This document shows positions 16,621 through 18,484 of a stretch of 18,484 bases of DNA, piece after piece. Under the pieces are notes generated by a model. The model was not told where the DNA came from and did no database searches. It was given only the letters and a program-made list of their open reading frames with translations. The DNA is taken from assembly GCA_910587935.1 (NCBI GenBank), contig CAJUNP010000047.1, positions 1-18,484 on the forward strand, read 5' to 3'. This DNA is from an uncultured Lachnospiraceae bacterium. GTDB lineage: Bacteria > Bacillota > Clostridia > Lachnospirales > Lachnospiraceae. A program made the position numbers and the translations under genes. Numbering within the stretch: position 1 is the first letter of the stretch; every line of letters starts with the position of its first letter.

Positions 16621-17664
16621 ATGAAGAGTGCAGAGGAATTAAAAACTTCCGATTTCTATTTTGAACTGCCGCAGGAACTGATTGCGCAGGATCCGCTTGA
16701 GGATCGCAGCGCGTCAAGGCTTTTGGTTCTTAATAAGGAAACCGGAGAGACGAGTCATCATGTTTTTAAAGAGATTCCGGATTTTTTAAATCCGGGAGAC
16801 TGTCTGGTGTTGAATAATACAAAGGTTGTAGCGGCCAGGCTTTTGGGATGCCGGGAAGAGACGAAGGGGGCGGTCGAGGTTCTTCTTTTAAAACGTCATG
16901 AAAGAGACGTGTGGGAGACCCTTGTAAAGCCGGGAAAAAAGGCAAGGCCGGGAACAAGGCTGGAATTCGGGGACGGTTTGTTAAGGGCCGAGGTTATGGA
17001 GACCTTGGAGGAAGGAAACCGCCTGGTTCGGTTTGAATATGAAGGAATCTTTGAAGAGATTCTGGACCGGTTGGGCGAAATGCCCCTGCCTCCTTATATT
17101 ACCCATAAGCTTGAAGATAAAAACAGATATCAGACGGTTTATGCAAAATATGAAGGCAGCGCGGCGGCGCCCACTGCCGGACTGCATTTTACAGACGAAA
17201 TTTTGCTGCAGCTTGAGAAAAAGGGCGTAAAGCTTTCGTATGTAACGCTGCATGTGGGGCTGGGAACCTTCCGGCCGGTAAAAGCGGAACATATTTTGGA
17301 GCATCATATGCATTCCGAATTTTATCAGGTTTCGAAAGAAGCCGCCCGGATCATTAACGAGACAAAGAGGGCGGGACACAGGGTAATTTGCGTGGGAACA
17401 ACAAGCTGCCGGACGGTAGAGAGCGCATCCGATGAGAACGGTATCGTGCAGCCGGGATGCGGGGATACGGAAATCTTTATATATCCCGGATATAACTTTA
17501 AGGTTTTGGATGCATTGATTACCAATTTCCACCTGCCGGAGTCTACGCTGGTTATGCTGGTTTCGGCGCTGGCAGGCAGAGAACATGTTTTGCGGGCTTA
17601 TGAAGAAGCGGTGCAGGAACGGTACAGATTCTTTAGTTTTGGGGATGCGATGCTTATAATTTGA
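16621..17664 (+). CDS. queA: S-adenosylmethionine:tRNA ribosyltransferase-isomerase
   Basis: QueA transfers and isomerises the ribosyl part of S-adenosylmethionine onto 7-aminomethyl-7-deazaguanine at the wobble base of tRNAs with GUN anticodons, making epoxyqueuosine. The 347 residues match the family length. Signatures are LIAQDPLEDRSASRLLVL near the N-terminus, NNTKVVAARL (about 62-71), MPLPPYI (about 154-160), GSAAAPTAGLHFT (about 180-192), HVGLGTFRPVK (about 210-220) and ITNFHLPESTLVMLVSA near 300. Only 6 bp separate it from the M18 gene, with no strong ribosome site, so translational coupling is likely. The usual partner tgt is not next to it in this window; downstream DNA is unrelated. 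The stop codon TGA falls within a TTGACA. Confidence 0.96.
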   Translation: MKSAEELKTSDFYFELPQELIAQDPLEDRSASRLLVLNKETGETSHHVFKEIPDFLNPGDCLVLNNTKVVAARLLGCREETKGAVEVLLLKRHERDVWETLVKPGKKARPGTRLEFGDGLLRAEVMETLEEGNRLVRFEYEGIFEEILDRLGEMPLPPYITHKLEDKNRYQTVYAKYEGSAAAPTAGLHFTDEILLQLEKKGVKLSYVTLHVGLGTFRPVKAEHILEHHMHSEFYQVSKEAARIINETKRAGHRVICVGTTSCRTVESASDENGIVQPGCGDTEIFIYPGYNFKVLDALITNFHLPESTLVMLVSALAGREHVLRAYEEAVQERYRFFSFGDAMLII

Positions 17665-17806
17665 CACAAAATGTTACATTTGTGAAGTAATAGTAGATAT
17701 AAGAGCAATGAGCGGAGCCGCACATGGGGCAGACTAAGAAACTGACATGGGACTGGAATTGATGGGGCGGTATGCTGAGTAGGCAGGCGGCTCAGTGAAC
17801 AATAGA
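17665..17806 (+). other. Unexplained non-coding stretch after queA, possible 3' UTR or small RNA
   Basis: No gene of credible length is visible. The stretch begins with an imperfect inverted repeat (17665-17684): CACAAA and TGT against ACA and TTTGTG, with one bulged A. A second small hairpin pairs CTGAG (17775-17779) with CTCAG (17791-17795). A possible -10, TATAAG, sits at 17698-17703, with TTACAT (17674-17679) 18 bp upstream, and the strong terminator at 17807 closes the segment. It could be the 3' UTR of queA or a short independent RNA of about 140 nt. The tiny frames here (12 residues or fewer) have no support. Confidence 0.35.
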
Positions 17807-17847
17807 ATTGCCCGGTAGGTAGAGTTTACCTGCCGGGTAATTTTTTT
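17807..17847 (+). terminator. Strong rho-independent terminator downstream of queA
   Basis: A 15-bp stem (17807-17821 with 17827-17841, two G-T pairs) closes a 5-nt loop and is followed by T residues to 17847. It lies about 143 bp past the queA stop and marks the end of the pheS-pheT-apeB-queA unit, or of a small RNA just before it. Confidence 0.92.
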
Positions 17848-17879
17848 GGAATTTTCCGAAAAAACTTTCCGTAAAACCA

Positions 17880-17921
17880 TTGACAACGTAGGTGACAGTG
17901 TTAGAGTACGAGTACGATAAA
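17880..17921 (+). promoter_or_regulatory. Possible promoter region with tandem GAGTAC repeat
   Basis: TTGACA (17880-17885) has no good -10 at 17 bp. GTGACA (17892-17897) with GATAAA (17916-17921) at 18 bp is a better pair. GAGTAC occurs twice in tandem (17904-17909 and 17910-17915) inside this region and could be an operator. The placement right after a terminator and before a strong ribosome site makes a promoter here likely, though the exact boxes are uncertain. Confidence 0.35.
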
Positions 17922-17950
17922 ACAAAGGAAATAACCAGGAGGTAGAGGTC

Positions 17951-18181
17951 ATGGAAGAAAAGATTAGAGAAGAAATCAGAAGCATCGAAAGAAGGATGGA
18001 ATGGAAGCTGGAAAGCCTTAATAAAGCAGTTGAGGAATTTAAGGAGTCCGCCGCTTCATATGATGCCTACCATATCACGACATTCCTTCCTGGAAAGATT
18101 GAGGAAATTGCAAGATGCAAAGCAGAAGTCGAAAAGTTGGCAGAACAGAAACAGATGTTAGAGTATATGCTCGGAAAGTAA
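17951..18181 (+). CDS. Small predicted coiled-coil protein, function unknown
   Basis: This 76-residue protein is rich in Glu and Lys. It shows two likely helices (about 1-33 and 47-73) around a short Tyr/His/Phe/Pro-containing link (SYDAYHITTFLPGK). Hydrophobic residues recur at heptad-like spacing, so a coiled-coil hairpin is likely. There is no signal peptide, membrane segment or cysteine pattern; one cysteine occurs, at about residue 56. AGGAGGT (17937-17943) lies 7 nt before the ATG, so translation should be strong. I do not recognise the family. The next gene starts 14 bp later with its own AAGGAGG, so they form an operon. Small charged proteins like this are common at the edges of phage and conjugative elements, but no mobile-element gene is visible to prove it. 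Confidence 0.75.
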   Translation: MEEKIREEIRSIERRMEWKLESLNKAVEEFKESAASYDAYHITTFLPGKIEEIARCKAEVEKLAEQKQMLEYMLGK

Positions 18182-18195
18182 AGGAGGAAAAGATT

Positions 18196-18484
18196 ATGAA
18201 TAACAAGAAAATGATTGAGACAATCGAAAAGAAGCTGGAAGTTAAGATTGAGAAGGTTCTGGAAGTAAAGCAGGATGGTAAGGAAGTCATCGCCGATGTG
18301 AAGGTTGGAGAGACCAGCTGCCGCAAGGTAGTCCTCAAAGAGTCGAAAAACCAGTATGGTACATATTACAGATTTGTTTCTGCCAGCGAGTATGAGCTGA
18401 AGGTCGAAGTTGAACCGAAGAAAGCAGAGAAGAAGTCATCCGGAAAGCTGAGAACAAAGACAGAGCAGCTTTGCGGTGCAAGAA
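18196..18484 (+). CDS. Small Lys/Glu-rich protein, function unknown (runs off the window)
   Basis: The frame starts at ATG 18196, with AAGGAGG (18181-18187) 8 nt upstream, and is open to the window edge (96 codons so far). The N-terminal part (MIETIEKKLEVKIEKVLEV) looks helical. It is followed by a segment with alternating hydrophobic residues (VIADVKVGETSCRKVVLKE, then YGTYYRFVSASEYELKVEV) that suggests a small beta fold. A basic tail (KKAEKKSSGKLRTKTEQ) comes after. Lysine is coded mostly by AAG (15 of 19), a stronger bias than in the core genes upstream by eye. No family is recognised. It is probably co-transcribed with the 76-residue gene before it. Confidence 0.7.
   Translation, partial: MNNKKMIETIEKKLEVKIEKVLEVKQDGKEVIADVKVGETSCRKVVLKESKNQYGTYYRFVSASEYELKVEVEPKKAEKKSSGKLRTKTEQLCGAR

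Noticed and set aside
16981..17667. 228-codon open frame on the minus strand
   Set aside because: It is antisense to queA, whose conserved protein motifs fully explain the sequence. The translation has no recognisable features.
17724..17762. Twelve-codon frame MGQTKKLTWDWN as a micro-protein
   Set aside because: It is very short, has no convincing ribosome site, and overlaps a region better explained as a 3' UTR or small RNA.

Overview
The window reads as core chromosome of an anaerobic, low-to-mid G+C, spore-forming Firmicute, most likely a member of the Lachnospiraceae (Clostridia). The reasons are strong GGAGG-type ribosome binding sites, consensus sigma-A promoters, a T-box leader in front of pheST, a SleB-like spore-cortex hydrolase end and a SpoIID/LytB protein, and protein sequences typical of that family. 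This placement is inferred from recognition, not from a database search.

Layout. Positions 2-178 hold the 3' end of a SleB-type cell-wall hydrolase gene. thrC (269-1756, +) follows with its own extended -10 promoter and converges on a citrate synthase gene (1855-3225, -); a 13-bp perfect hairpin lies between them. A roughly 300-bp AT-rich divergent promoter region separates citrate synthase from a three-domain M24 aminopeptidase P (3531-5330, +). Next is a PEP carboxykinase gene (5502-7208, +) with a clear promoter and a clear rho-independent terminator. Citrate synthase and PEP carboxykinase act at the two ends of oxaloacetate metabolism, and threonine synthase draws on the aspartate made from it.

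From 7257 to about 7840 there is no intact gene. It contains short, shifting, coding-like reading frames that look like a decayed gene. It is followed by the most interesting item: a compact RNA gene (about 7889-8106) with its own promoter, a long self-complementary fold closed by 5'/3' pairing, and a terminator. I read it as 6S RNA (ssrS). A long open frame runs straight through this RNA into the next gene, so an automatic start call would swallow it. The real start of the membrane-anchored SpoIID/LytB protein is at about 8143. A YihY/BrkB-family membrane protein follows in the same operon.

At 11386-11678 lies a T-box leader with a UUC (Phe) specifier, controlling pheS (11709-12728) and pheT (12748-15168). 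Downstream in the same direction, closely packed, are an M18 aminopeptidase (15190-16614) and queA (16621-17664), then an unexplained stretch ending in a strong terminator at 17807-17847. After it, two small Lys/Glu-rich proteins of unknown function begin (17951-18181, and 18196 to the window end). They have strong ribosome binding sites and look like the edge of an accessory region.

I saw no CRISPR array, tRNA, rRNA, insertion sequence or transposase. No clearly new multi-gene system is visible. The best leads for second looks are the 6S-like RNA and its arrangement with the spoIID-like gene, the decayed locus, the divergent PEP carboxykinase, and the accessory edge on the right.
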